DNA of 64,000 nt from Valencia hispanica (GCA_963556495.2 OY747702.1:2979001-3043000); one strand, 5' to 3'. Shown: positions 31,626-41,966, counted from the first letter of the stretch. The notes: a model not told the origin generated them from the letters alone. A program made the numbers and translations.

Positions 31626-31789
31626 AGAGCTTCTTAAGAAGCTTCTTAGGCATGATCTTAAGGTCCTCCTAAGAAGACAGTTAAGAACGCTTCTGGGAAA
31701 CACCCGTATCTTAGCGCTCCTTCTTAGCCGAACCCTTCTTAGGAGCCTTCTTAAGTCCTTAAGAACGATCGCATTTGAGAAACGCGGCC
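31626..31789. repeat. TTCTTAAG-rich imperfect repeat block, likely Harbinger terminal region
   Basis: More than ten variants of CTTCTTAAG/CTTAAGAA occur in 160 bp on both strands, ending CGATCGCATTTGAGAAACGCGG. The reverse of this end starts CCGCGTTTCTCAAATGCGAT, the style of several fish Harbinger ends. A second similar end (TTCTGGGAAACACCC) occurs inside at about 31693, so two element ends may be abutted. Assignment rests mainly on the neighbouring Myb-like gene. Confidence 0.45.
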
Positions 31790-31919
31790 CTTTTATTTCC
31801 TGTCTGTATTGAACAAACTGATTAATCCAGGTGTGTCTGACCTCAGTAGTCACAACAACAATGGTCAGACACACCTGGATTAATCAGTTTGTCCAATGAT
31901 GTAAGACAGGAAATAAAAG
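31790..31919. repeat. Long hairpin-forming inverted repeat (foldback MITE)
   Basis: The left arm 31790-31842 (CTTTTATTTCCTGTCTGTAT ... GGTGTGTCTGACC) is repeated in reverse at 31863-31919, with a 20-bp loop. The arms are nearly identical over about 50 bases, with one short asymmetric stretch (GTATTGAAC versus GTCCAATGATGTAAG). There is no coding potential. It is flanked left by the Harbinger-like end. It is consistent with a small inverted-repeat transposable element. Confidence 0.85.
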
Positions 31920-32330
31920 AGCTGTACTTAGTGGAGTTGTGCACAAAGCCCAGAAAGCACAAGTTTGATTAAAAAAAAAAAAGCACAGCCCCACCAAGAA
32001 TATTTTCCACCTGCCGCCACTGATGCTAATTGTAATATATCATCTGGTTTGGCAGTATGCAGTTTTTTGCTTGTACAAAGCAGCCTATTAGGAGAGGAGA
32101 GGAGAGGAGAGGAGAGGAGAGGAGAGGAGAGGAGAGGAGAGGAGAGGAGAGGAGAGGAGAGGAGAGGGGAGGGGCCGTGTGCCCGCGGTAGCGACATACT
32201 GACTATGGCAAGCCATGGTATGGTAAGGCATTCAATTATGCCTTGGGGTTTAATAAGTTAATAAATGCTTTAATATACGCCTTATTTTTGATACTGATGG
32301 CTTGTCATAACTAACAGTAACCTGACACCA
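31920..32330. repeat. Spacer with (AGAGG)n microsatellite
   Basis: The pentanucleotide array AGAGG/GGAGA covers about 32091-32169 (roughly 15 units). Sequence on either side shows no recognisable gene or element. An A-run lies at 31970-31981. Confidence 0.8.
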
Positions 32331-32333
32331 AGT

Positions 32334-32706
32334 CTAGTCAGTGGCAGCGCTGATCAGAGTAGAGTACAACCGCCCGTTCTGTGTGAGAGCGGTGAGCCTG
32401 TAGCTGGTGAGTGAAACACCACATTGAAAACATTCGGGGCTGAAGCCCTGGGAAAATCGGCAGACACCGCCAATGCCTCTAGGTAGGATATAAACCACAA
32501 AAGGGCAGTACCTTTGAAACCAACACACAACTCTAAACGGATTAACAAAATGTCATGATCAACGGTGTGTTAAAGAAAGCCAACAGATCCAATGAAACAA
32601 GAGTGGCCAAACTGCCCATATCAGTGATTACTAGAAGGTCATTAAGAACTTGTAAAAGACCACTTTCAATACTATGGTGAGTCTTAAACCCAGATTTGAT
32701 TTTTTT
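32334..32706 (-). pseudogene. CR1-group reverse transcriptase fragment
   Basis: The minus strand reads KSGFKTHHSIESGLLQVLND, LLVITDMGSLATLVSLDL, LAFFNTPLIMT, then after a frameshift LELCVGFKGTALLWFISYLE. This corresponds to the [20 protein letters not shown] ... [13 protein letters not shown] ... GLxGTALxWFxSYL stretch of CR1/L2 RT. Motif A aspartates are lost (AFFNT for AFDTV), so it is inactive. It stops near 32334. Confidence 0.65.
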
Positions 32707-32716
32707 TTAAATACAA

Positions 32717-33619
32717 TTAAAGCTGCAGTAGGTAAGTCTGAGAGGAGAGCAGATTAAGGTTGAAAATTTAAACCCAAACAAGCTTCACATCACTCTCCCT
32801 CCCTCTCCAATGCACTCAAGCCCCGCCTCTAATGCCCTACTCCCTCCTTCTGCTGCGCTACTGGCGTAACAACCGCCAAAGATAATCAGCTGATGCGACT
32901 TAGAAAACAAACTTTCTTGAATATTTCCTAACAGTAAACCACATATGACAACATTATCTGTGAGTGCACAGATGATTGCACGCGCTGCGGAGGTTTACTG
33001 TAATACCATCACCAAAAAAACAAAACAAATATTAATCAAGAAAGGGTAATTACCTGTCAAGCAGAAACATTGCTAACTCAGAATCGGTTTTAAACGCTTT
33101 CAGGTCCCGTTGCTCCCTCCAGCTCTCAAAGGCTATGCCAATATTTACCCTCATTTTATCTCGGTCTTGGTCAACTTCTTTCTTCTTAGCTTTTTTTTCC
33201 TCCTCGGCCATCATCTTTTTTATTATCTTAGCCGTATATGCTGTTGTTGGCAGCGGCGGTACGGGCAGTTTTTCTTTAGGTGAATGTTGCTCGGCCATAG
33301 CTAACTCCTAGCTTCTTGCAGAAGCGCAGTCAGTTGCGTAGCGATTACGTAGCGGAGTGAGTGGCGGGTCGCGGTGTGTGTGAGGAGTGATAGACAGATG
33401 TCAGACACTCCATCAGACGCTGCTCTGGCTCTGATTGGGTGTTTTCTACCGGGCGCGGTGGATTCTTGCAAATCGCCGTAGGGCCTGTAGGCGTGACCAA
33501 TTGAGCTGCTTTTTTTTTAACAGATTACAAATCTCATTTCCTACTTTCAGGACATATGGATAGTTTTAGGAAATATTAAAAAAAGTTACTTTTATTAAAG
33601 TTACCTACTGCAGCTTTAA
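32717..33619. mobile_element. TTAA-target DNA transposon with 19-bp perfect terminal repeats
   Basis: TTAAAGCTGCAGTAGGTAA (32717-32735) is repeated exactly in reverse as TTACCTACTGCAGCTTTAA (33601-33619). TTAA at both ends fits a TTAA target duplication, as made by the piggyBac and Kolobok superfamilies; which one applies cannot be decided. The 903-bp body encodes one short basic protein on the minus strand (33050-33298) and no recognisable transposase. It interrupts the CR1-group LINE, whose endonuclease and RT parts lie on either side. Confidence 0.8.
33050..33298 (-). CDS. Short basic protein carried by the TTAA transposon, 82 codons
   Basis: Starts at the ATG at 33298-33296 and is open to a stop at 33052. 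Residues 1-25 are Pro/Thr-rich. Residues 25-50 form a highly charged helix (KKMMAEEEKKAKKKEVDQDR). Residues 50-82 read RVNIGIAFESWREQRDLKAF followed by KTDSELAMFLLDR. The W-R-x-x-R and ELAxFLLD pattern recurs in my recollection at the N-terminus of fish transposon-encoded proteins, so this may be the first exon of a longer transposase, with a splice donor-like GGTAAT directly after the last codons (GACAGGTAATTACC on the minus strand). Function is unknown; DNA binding is only a guess. Confidence 0.45.
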   Translation of the reverse strand: MAEQHSPKEKLPVPPLPTTAYTAKIIKKMMAEEEKKAKKKEVDQDRDKMRVNIGIAFESWREQRDLKAFKTDSELAMFLLDR

Positions 33620-33639
33620 GGGTCAGTAAAGCACAATGA

Positions 33640-34391
33640 GTGAAGAAATGGACGATGACAACACTCCAGAACAGTACATTTCATCAGTATAGTACTGTTT
33701 GATTGTGTTGCATTTGTTGTTGTGCAGTGTTGCATATCGGTCTTGTCCGCTGTCTCGTCACTTCTTGTGAAAAGCTCGGCTGAGGCATGGTTGGAATTAC
33801 ATGCAGAGAAATTCAGTTTTCCAAACAGATTATCTCGTTGCTTTAGCTCAATTAAGAGAAGACCAGTTCAATAATTTGCTTTTCTCTGACTGCATGTAAA
33901 TGCACTGAGTAAGCGAAAAGGAAAATGATCAGAGATCCCAAGATTGGTGATATCAGCAATACCTATTTACATGAGATAAAATCAAGTCTAATGTGTACCA
34001 GTAACCCTCTGCACCAGGTTAAGAGTGTAGCACATTGTAGAAATTCCTTGACCAGAGGTCTTGCATCACAGCACAGATGAATACTAAAATCAACATCTAA
34101 AAATTGATCAAACTTGAAACCAAGCCCAGACACAAAGTGAGAAAACTCTTTGATTATGTTTTTTTTTTTTTTTTTTTTTAGGCCGATAGATGAGCGCAGA
34201 GCACTGAAAATGTCAGGCAGCTCAAAGAGCTAAAGTACATAAGCAATAAAAGACCATCCAATAAGTTTTGTGGCAGCAAAAATGATTTTCATAAATTGTA
34301 ACCAAACCCCCACCAGTATTGAGAGGTCTGAGTGGTATTAAAAAAGGAACAGTTAGGGGGGACAAGTTCAGAGAAAGCCACACACTCACCA
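33640..34391 (-). pseudogene. CR1-group LINE endonuclease, C-terminal portion
   Basis: Translated across shifting minus-strand frames: GECVAFSELVP at the solo-LTR junction (34391), then EFSHFVSGLGFKFDQFLDVD with FSIHLC (about 34145-34070), PLVKEFLQC, and ISPILGSLIIFLF (about 33965-33905). These correspond to the FSExxPP, GDFNIH, LVKEFL and NLGSDHFP-like segments of the endonuclease. A T22 run at 34159-34180 and numerous stops break it. Confidence 0.55.
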
Positions 34392-34459
34392 TGTCAGGAA
34401 TGTGTGGAGTAAGGATCCAAACGCAGATGCCGATAAAAGGTGAAGGATATTTTTTTAAA

Positions 34460-34511
<52 letters not shown>

Positions 34512-34715
34512 GTACTGGTGGGGACGGCAGGAACGAGGAGACAGGACATCAGGCAGGAACGAGACGGCAGGACAACACATGGAGGCAAGACAATCCAATG
34601 ATCCGGCGCTGAGTGAAGGGATGTGGCGGGTTTTAAAGGTAGGATCAGGTGTGGATGATTGGAGAGACACAGGTGAGAACGTTTATTAGGAGAGGGAGGT
34701 TAGGGCAGCATGACA
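34392..34715 (-). mobile_element. Solo LTR of the gag-only LTR family
   Basis: Starts TGTCAGGAATGTGTGGAGTA and ends TAGGGCAGCATGACA. Both ends match the reverse of the LTR at 4073-4373, including the GGATCAGGTGTGGATGA block near the right end. It contains a (GAT)n array at 34459-34511 at the position where the other LTR has a CATCATCATC stretch, so a microsatellite inside the LTR has expanded. Flanks read CACCA and TACCG, so any 4-5 bp target duplication has diverged. It interrupts the endonuclease of the CR1-group LINE. Confidence 0.8.
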
Positions 34716-35330
34716 TACCGGTTTTAAATTACGACTCCATCAAAAGCTTAAAATCCAACTGATGAGTCTTAAAAGAGTCATTCAACAAAAGCGTCTGGCT
34801 TACCAGCAATCTGGTGTTTAATAGAGCCATCAAGATGGTAGAATCCTCATTAACAGCTCGATTTCAAGGCAGAGAACAGGGGTCAGTGAAATCCACACCA
34901 GGTCTGCCATGATGGGGCCGCTTGAACCGTAAGATATAAGCGGAAGCGTGAGAATACCCCCACAGCTTCTAGGAATAACAGGACGGATCCATCGAAGAGT
35001 AATTTCCACTGGGTCCGAAGTTCCAAACATTAATAGGCTCTAAGTTTGACAATCATGTTTTCTGTGTTTCCTGGGAGGCCTCTTCCAGGGAGGAGCTGGG
35101 ATAAGACGTGGCAAAGTAGATGCAGCTATGGTGACAGGTGGCGGAGGAAAGTTGGAAGAATGTCTTTCACTGAATGTTTTCTCCAAAATAAGTCTAAAAT
35201 AAGTATTGAGCTTAAGAAGTGATTGGCAATCATGGACAGTAAGACTTGACACATCTCGAAACACTACAAATAATATGCACAAAAATAGAACAAAAATGAG
35301 ACGCTCACTGCTGGCGCCGCCATCTTCGCC
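34716..35330 (-). pseudogene. CR1-group LINE 5' region with endonuclease N-terminus
   Basis: Around 34835-34725 one minus-strand frame reads LNTRLLVSQTLLLNDSFKTH followed by QLDFKLLMES and FKTGM, the NxRSLxNKTxLLNDFFxxHxLDFLxLTETW start of the endonuclease. Upstream, 35381-35040 is open for 113 codons with a PRLIPAPPWKRPPRKHR basic stretch that may be the protein segment preceding the domain. The exact 5' end is not visible; ATGGCGGCGCC-like sequence at about 35310-35325 is a candidate. Confidence 0.5.
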
Positions 35331-35464
35331 ACATTTGCATATCATTTTAAAACTTCCGTATAACTGCTGTTTTTGGCTCAAAACGTACTGTATATTATTA
35401 TATGTTATTGCATTATTGTAAAGTTATGTGATTGGTTTTATTATATTTAAAATTTATAAAATTA

Positions 35465-35850
35465 TTCTGTATTCGTTGCTAAATAGGCTGCAAAGTGATG
35501 TAGTTGCCTTGCAGCAAGAAGGTCCTGGGTTCGATTTCCGGCCTGGGATTTTTCTGCATAGAGTTTGCCTGTTCTCCCTGTGCATGCGTGGGTTCCCTCC
35601 AGGTACTCTGGCTTCTTCCCTCTGTAAAAAAACATGATTTGTTAGGTTAATTGGTCTCTCTAAACTGCCCTTAGGTATGAGTGTGTGTGTGCATGCATGG
35701 TCCTGTGTGTCTCTGTGTTCCCCTGTGATGGACTGGCAACTTGTCCAGGGTGTAACCCGCCTCTCGCCCCATGACTGGTGGATATAGGCACCAGCTCCCC
35801 CACATCCCTACAAAGATAAGCGGTATAAATAATACATGGATGTATGCTAA
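35465..35850 (+). mobile_element. tRNA-derived SINE
   Basis: GGGTTCGATTTCC at 35527-35539 is a Pol III B-box in tRNA form, and a TAAATAGGCTGCAAAGTGATG start about 45 bases upstream is in A-box position. The body TTTGCCTGTTCTCCCTGTGC ... GGTTAATTGGTCTCTCTAAA ... GATGGACTGGCAACTTGTCC is a sequence I recognise from many fish genomes. It ends GATAAGCGGTATAAATAATACATGGATG, a decayed (ATGG)-type tail. No functional tRNA fold is implied. Confidence 0.7.
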
Positions 35851-35927
35851 ATTAAAAACAGAGAGGACATATCACAGGGGTACTCCTTCAATGCCTCTGA
35901 CTAGAAAAAAACAGACCAGGTTAAAGA

Positions 35928-36112
35928 CATAATTCAATTCAGTTTATTTCTATAGCGCCAGATCACATCTCAATGCACTTCACAAGAAAAGGAATTTCAA
36001 TTCAATCATAAATACTTTCCAATTAATCCTTCAGTTCATTATTCCAATCAGTTAAAATTTTTCTATCTAAGGAATCCCAGCAGATTGTATCAGGTCATTG
36101 ACTTGCAGCATT
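35928..36112 (-). mobile_element. L2-type 3' fragment (L2-G), AATTG-tail subfamily
   Basis: AATTCAATTCAGTTTATTTC then TATAGCGCCAGATCACATC..., ending near AGGAATCCCAGCAGATTG: the reverse of the same 3' end as L2-E and L2-F, about 15-20% diverged by eye. Only 3' UTR is present. Confidence 0.75.
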
Positions 36113-37020
36113 TTTTTCAGTTATTTTTTTTATTTAAATTATTTGATCGTATCAAATAACAGTCTCTCAAAATATGAATAGATTTACTTCTAAATAAATG
36201 CCTTCTGCCACTGGTTGTGATTGTGTGTAATCGTGTTTCTCTTTGTTTTGCTGCCTCTCATTCTGAGTCCTATTGTTGGAGTTGACTGGGAAGCAGACGG
36301 CATGTAATTTAGATGTCACAAAGAGAGCTTCGAGTTCTGACCTTCTACTGATAAATGTAGTGGTATTTCTCTGCTTTCGTTCTGCTCTCATCACCGCACA
36401 CTGGGAGAAAGGAGTACTTTGACCTCCATCAGTTTCATGAAAGCTTTGACATTTGAGCACATTGTACTTAGATTTGTCACTCAGTTTACATGAGTCAGTA
36501 TACCCTGTTATCCAGCCACCTGTCCACTCAAGTTGATTTTAAAAGCCAAGATATGCTTCCATTAAACTGCCGATAGTTCTGCTCTGGACCACACAGACTG
36601 CTTCGGTCTGATTTTATCATAGTAAAGCAAAACAGCTCACGCTATAAACTAAAATAAACTAAGATCAAAAACATGTTTGATTCACCCTATGCCAAGTTCT
36701 ATCCATAACCTGCAGGTTTTATGCTTTTGACATGTAGAAGGAGGAGAACTAGGTGCAGACTGATCTTGATGAACATTGATTTAATAATAATAAAAAGCAG
36801 GCTTAAAATGAGAGCAAAGGCAGAACACGCAGGACTTAGAGGGACAAGGATTTGGAGGAAGAATCCAGCAAGGAAGTGGAGAGATCAGAGAGCTTAAATA
36901 TACTGGGGAGGAGTGGAAAACGCTGCTCTGCTGGTGGTGAATTGCCCTTATTTGTGACCTGCTGGGCGGGAAAGAAATCCCTTTAGAATCTTCGAAGTGC
37001 CACTCTCTGCCCAGCGTCTG
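36113..37020. other. Unassigned segment, possible old LTR at 36728-37018
   Basis: 36113-36727 shows no repeat match; a 97-codon minus frame (36460-36167) has no recognisable domain. From 36728 (TGACATGTAGAAGGAGGAG) the sequence resembles reverse-oriented fish LTRs in style: purine-rich start, TTTAATAATAATAAAAAGC, GAGCTTAAATATACTGGGG. No second copy or target duplication was found, so this is a suggestion only. Confidence 0.3.
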
Positions 37021-37433
37021 TTAAAGTGCCCCTGGCATGAAATATGCATTTTTTTAGTTTTTTGGTCATATTTCTTTTGTTTCCCCAGCCTGCCTATGTA
37101 CCCTAAGGGGTTAAAATTACTGATTAGTGTGTCCTTTGTCCCCTGGGTATGTCTGCCTACATAGTGAAATTAGCACTCAGAAACGGGCTGTTTTGCAGTC
37201 CGGCATATGACCACACGTTTCGGCATATGACGTCATTGAGTTCCAGCCAATTACCCCCTTCTCTGAACTACACTCTCCAAGTCCCTCCCCTCGCGGCGCA
37301 TATTACAACCTAAACAACGAGAGCTACGGTAAAAGGCAAACAACAAACCGACATCATGGAGTCCAGACTGCATCGACACTGTCCTCCCCACTTCTGAGGC
37401 ACTGAAAAGCTTGTGGATGGACCGACTCCCAGG

Positions 37434-37452
37434 GGTTAGGGTTAGGGTTAGA
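37434..37452 (+). repeat. Short interstitial telomere-like repeat
   Basis: Three GGGTTA units (GGGGTTAGGGTTAGGGTTAG) inside the second TTAA element. As at 5621, the tract is far too short for telomere function. Confidence 0.7.
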
Positions 37453-37587
37453 CGTCCTCTACCTTTCTGGTTCCCCCTCAGGTGCCTCACCGTCCGGATC
37501 AGATTCCGGATGAAATTGAAACGCCATTACATAATTATAGTAGCCGATAACTGAGCCATTAATGTCGTGGTGAAGCTAGAGACGTAA

Positions 37588-37870
37588 TGGTAAATGGTAA
37601 ATGGCCTGCATTTGTATAGCGCTTTTTCAGTCAGAGGACCACAAAGCGCTTTACACTACATTCAGTCATTCACCCACTCACGCACACATTCACACGCTGA
37701 TGGTCCCTGGGGCACACTGCCGGACACAGGCACCACCGTGCCCTCTGACCACCACCAGCAACCCAGAACCAGAATGTGATTATTATTATTAACGTGTTTA
37801 TCAGTGCCAGAGCCAGAACCAGCAACCCACCGATTACGGGACGAATTCCTACCATCTGAGCCACAGTCAT
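37588..37870 (-). mobile_element. LINE 3' fragment with TAAATGG tail
   Basis: GGTAAATGGTAAATGGCC then GCATTTGTATAGCGCTTTTT... AAGCGCTTTACACTACATTC...CATTCACCCACTCACGCAC is the reverse of a LINE or SINE 3' end that is common in fish. The TAAATGG duplets are its tandem tail. It contains ACGGGACGAATTCCTACCAT near the right end, after which similarity is lost. It differs from the AATTG and CAAGG families. Confidence 0.6.
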
Positions 37871-38319
37871 CCCCAATGAGGACGAACAGATGTGTGGATG
37901 GATGATCAAATATTTTATTTGGCCTGTAATTTGTAAACAGATTATTGTTCAACACACAATATAATTAGGCCTAAACCTAATTACATTTCATACATAATAT
38001 TGGAATTTGGGCAATTTGTGGTGCGCAAATGCATGTCTGTCAATGTTTCATCAGATGCGGACGTTAGAGACTCAATTGACAATAGAGGCGCATGGCTTGG
38101 GCCCCGCCCACCAAAACTCGGTCGTTCTGTGCTAATGCTAACAGAAGGGCCACCTATTAGGGGCTGCAATTCTACAACAAGGCTGAGTTACGGCAAACGA
38201 TCCTTTATACAGTATTAAGGTCCTTAGAGTGTGACTAAAAAGGGCCCAAACGTTGCGGGGAATTTCATGCCAGGTCCACTTTAAGTGCAACCAGTGCCAG
38301 GGTGACAGCAGAACTGTTC

Positions 38320-39060
38320 AATTTCAATTCAATTCAATTCAGTTTATTTATATAGCGCCAATTCACAACAGATGTCATCTCAAGGCACTTAACAAGAAGT
38401 CATTTCAATACAATTATACAAACATTCCAATCAGTTAAAAAGTTTCCTATTTAAGGAATCCCAGCAGATTGGGTCAGTCATTGGAGTGAGGTTGGGCAGA
38501 TTTCCGACCACAGCAATCCTTCAGCAATCCCTCATACTGAGCAAGCATGTAGCGACAGTGGAGAGGAAAAACTCCCCTTTAACAGGAATAAACCTCCAAC
38601 AGAACCAGGCTCAGTAGGAGCGGCCATCTGCTACGACCGTCTGGGGGTTTGAGAAGACAGAGCAGAACACAGAAGGAACAGAAGATCCGATATAAGAGAA
38701 CTTTCTATGTTACAGAAAGTAAAAAGTTGATAACAGGACACAGTGGATGTTCAATTACTGAGAGGAACATCCCAGTCGATGACCCCCGTCCAACAGGGCA
38801 TTGCAGCCAAGCAGGATACCAGACCAGGTGTATCTTCGATGGAGAGAAAAACACTGAGAGAACACAAAGTTAACAGTCGAAATACAACTGGAGAGTAGTA
38901 GAAAAGGAAGTAGAAGGGAAGAAAATTGGCAAGTCTGTCCTCCAGCAGTCTAAGCCTATAGCAGCATAACTACAGAGATATCTCAGGATGACATAAGCCA
39001 CTCTAACTATAAGCTTTATCAAAAAGGAAAGTTTTAAGCCTGGCCTTAAAAGTAAAAGTT
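38320..39060 (-). mobile_element. 5'-truncated L2 copy (L2-H), AATTG-tail subfamily
   Basis: AATTCAATTCAATTCAGTTT then TATATAGCGCCAATTC starts the element; the minus strand at about 39050-38990 ends the ORF2 reading (TFKARLKTFLFDKAYS-like). It matches L2-E over about 730 bp with a few small deletions, and the truncation point lies just inside the coding end. Directly beyond, TTTACTTAAAAGTAAACC duplicates the word CTTAAAAGTAAA at 39046 and 39064. Confidence 0.8.
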
Positions 39061-41966
39061 TACTTAAAAGTAAACCCCTGCCTTGGCAGAGGTCTGCACT
39101 CTGAGTGCCTTTCTAGTTTTTGGTGCTTTTCTTCTTCTGCTTCTGATGTAGTTTGCTGTTGTCTTTCTCTGCAGTTTGTTTGATGCCATCCTTTGAAAAT
39201 AAGTTGTACTGGCTGTTGGTGTGCATAGTAAACAGGGTCCCAAAATTCTTGACTGCATGCAGATGTCCTTAGGGGCCCCTTGTGGAACTTACAGTGCAGG
39301 TACAAATGGCACACAAACTTTGCTGTTGAGCAGACTGAAGACTAAAAGCCATCAATAAGGCCTTAATCTGCAATCTTACAGATTGTCTTTATTCCTCTTT
39401 CATGAAAGTAGTTATGCTTTTTGCTGTCTTTCTTTTTATTTCAGTTTATTTGGTTAATAAGAAGCCCTATAGTTCTAGAGGCCAGCATACTAAGTCCTTA
39501 TGGCATCTGGGCCACCCAGCCACCATTACTTGGAAATGACAGCAAATATAACTGAGGTGTTATGACATTAGCAAACTCCATGTTGCAGGATACAATAAAT
39601 CATATTCAAACATTGCAAGATCATTGTTGCTGTCCCTGCTATGCAGTGCAGGCTATCAATGAGTTGTACGAATCAAATTTGAATTTGTCTGTCCCAGGTG
39701 TCAACATCCCTTCCAACCCTAAGAGCCATTTTTTCCTTTGGGCTAGCGAAGCAAAATTTCTTCAGAGCCACTTAAGAGGCTATAATATCCATCACAAGAT
39801 ATTTTCTAGATTTTTGACTCAAAGAATATCAATTTTATTTTAAGGTTTATTACATTTTCTTCCATGGGACATTCAGTTTTATTTAAAAAATTGGATATAA
39901 AAGAAGAACATAGTTTCAACCTATTGACCAAAAGTTACTTATTCTTTAATGTCAACATTTGTGAAAATGCTATGAATATATTGCATAAAAATGTCTCGAA
40001 ATTTATGCTAGCATTTTCAAATGATCAATGTTCTTATGAATTTTGATCCTTTGAGGTCGACATGGTTGCATGTAACAATCATTAAATAAAAGCCCTTATT
40101 CCCTTCTGGTGTTTTTCTTTTTGTTACCAAAATATCTTATATCTACCTGAGCTGCTCTCATTTGACCACCTTATAATGATTGGATTTGCTGACAAGTACT
40201 TCATCATAATGTATTAAAATTTTGGTAAGCAATTAAAATTTGGACAAAATTAATATTTATTAATATTAATAAAAATACTTTGACCTGTGAATACCCATCT
40301 AGATCTGCACCTAAAACCAGAGTTTTGTGGCTAAACTCTAATTTCCATTTGCTGTAAAGTTTTGATATGTTTTTAGCTGATTCCACTTTCCTTTTAAGAA
40401 ATGTAGTATTAGAAGATATCAGAGCAGTATTGTCCAGGCTTCCTGCCATGAACTGTGTGCAAGAGAACAGCTGCTGTGGAGGTTGAGTTCCTAAAAAGAG
40501 CAAACAGGACTCTTTGTTGCACTCTCTTTAGCAATGTTAGCATTCATACAGAAGCAGGTTTTGTCTGCCCACTTTAGTTACTGTTAGGTATGGTGGGTTC
40601 ACTGACTGAAAAACATCAGATTTCTCACTGGTCAGAGCTGATCAAGCTGAAAATGGCCAAATTCCTGTAACCAGCTGATTTCCAGATCAACCTTCAGTTC
40701 AGATTATTTTTGAAAGCTACTTTCTGCATAGTTTTTAATGCTTTAGTATGGCTTCATGTATCTGTCATTTTTATGCTGTTTGTACTGTAAGCAAAGCAAT
40801 TACTGGTGACACTGTTGTGTGAACATGGGTATTTTGTGTTTACAATAAGACATCTGATGTGTTTTATGTTTTCTTAATGGCAGATGAATAAAAAGAGAAC
40901 TTATAGCTCTGCAAAATGTTGACAAAGTCATAGCAGCGGACTGAAGAATGAAGATGTCAGTTCAGTTATCTCTCTGTTAAATAGTGTTCCCAATATTCAG
41001 AACAACCATGCCTACATTTTACTCTTTAACCGGTCTTTTGTGTGTCCACTGAAAAGCCTACTCTGCTGAAGTGCAGAGGAATACCAACCATGTTTTGGAA
41101 ATGTGACTTTTTGAGTTGGTGGTGTGGTGAAGGGGTGGTAGAGGAGGTTGATGAGGAGGTGGTGATGTCTCTCCTTTAGCCACGATGCCTTTGCTTAACA
41201 CTTTTCACGCTCCATGTGGCACCGGGCGCTGAGGTAATTTCACACCTGTCAGGCATTTCACTGCCTTCAACAATCAGCATGCCAACAACCCTCACAGGGT
41301 TGCCATGGAGACAAGCTAGAGGCTACTACAAATGTCAGCCTGTTAAGTGACTGTTTAACATGTAACACAGTCTGCTGTGTCTCATTTGTTGATGATTTGA
41401 CTTCCCAGGTTGTTGTAAAATATGTTATTATCATAGCTGTTCACACAGTCAGCTTTTAGCTTTAGCATTTTATTATCAGCACGCAGAGTCACTGCAGGGT
41501 CACTTGTAAAAGGATTTGTGCGTGCATTGAGGACAAGAGTGGGGTTGTGGATAGGACAGAGTGGAAAATTGCCCACACACTAATCCATTTACATTATAAT
41601 GATCCAAAACTTATACAGTTATTTGTGCATAAGGGTGACTGTTAAGATACCCAAAGGTTTCTTTCATTTGGTGGGAAATGTAGGGAAATGTAACAACTAC
41701 TGGCCCTACCACATGCAAAATACTGAACCTTTTTACAATAAGTCATTTTCTAAACTAAATCTTTAACTGATAAATTATTATTAATTATTATTATTTTATA
41801 TAGTAAAATTTTTTTTTTATTTTACTAAATAAAACATTATAAGTTATATTTTGCGGTTTTCACACTTTAGCAAAGCTGTTTAATTTAGGTTAGAACAAAA
41901 ATATTCCAAAATGTGATGTAGGAGTTGTGCTTGTATAAAATAGTTACATTAATACGTTAATTATCC
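39061..41966. other. 2.9 kb without recognisable gene or repeat
   Basis: AT-rich sequence with only short open frames (longest 99 codons, 40503-40204 minus), none with a domain. 39070-39115 (CTTGGCAGAGGTCTGCACTC...TTTCTAGTT) resembles a dispersed fish repeat I cannot name. 41100-41165 is a GGT/GGA-rich low-complexity patch. This is the least element-dense part of the window and the best candidate for host intergenic or intronic DNA. Confidence 0.5.

Larger units (their letters stand above)
32330..35330 (-). mobile_element. CR1-group (Rex1/L2-like) LINE, split by a TTAA transposon and a solo LTR
   Basis: On the minus strand: possible 5' part (about 35330-34860), endonuclease N-terminus (34860-34716), [solo LTR 34715-34392], endonuclease remainder (34391-33830), [TTAA element 33619-32717] and RT N-terminal part (32706-32334). 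Once the inserts are lifted out, the endonuclease block order is correct: NTRLLVSQTLLLND, then CVAFSELVP, then DFSIH and LGSLIIF-like blocks. The 3' half of the LINE is missing. It is heavily decayed and so older than its two passengers. Confidence 0.6.
37021..38284. mobile_element. TTAA-flanked DNA transposon with 19-bp terminal repeats
   Basis: TTAA at 37021-37024 and 38281-38284 enclose inverted ends AGTGCCCCTGGCATGAAAT (37025-37043) and ATTTCATGCCAGGTCCACT (38262-38280), with two mismatches. The ends differ from those of the TTAA element at 32717, so it is another family. The 1.25-kb interior has no transposase; it holds a telomere-like triplet (37434-37452) and an inserted L2-type tail (37588-37870). 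TTAA targets suggest piggyBac or Kolobok mobilisation. Confidence 0.7.

Noticed and set aside
34394..34612. Asp-rich or His-rich protein from frames crossing the (GAT)n array
   Set aside because: The run is a microsatellite inside a solo LTR, and all three phases on both strands are open only because of the repeat.
35465..35600. tRNA gene suggested by the B-box GGGTTCGATTTCC
   Set aside because: No cloverleaf or anticodon stem can be drawn, and the downstream body matches a dispersed fish SINE.
39562..39843. 93-codon plus-strand frame with Cys-rich segment
   Set aside because: No motif recognised; length is within chance for AT-rich DNA, and there is no promoter or splice evidence.
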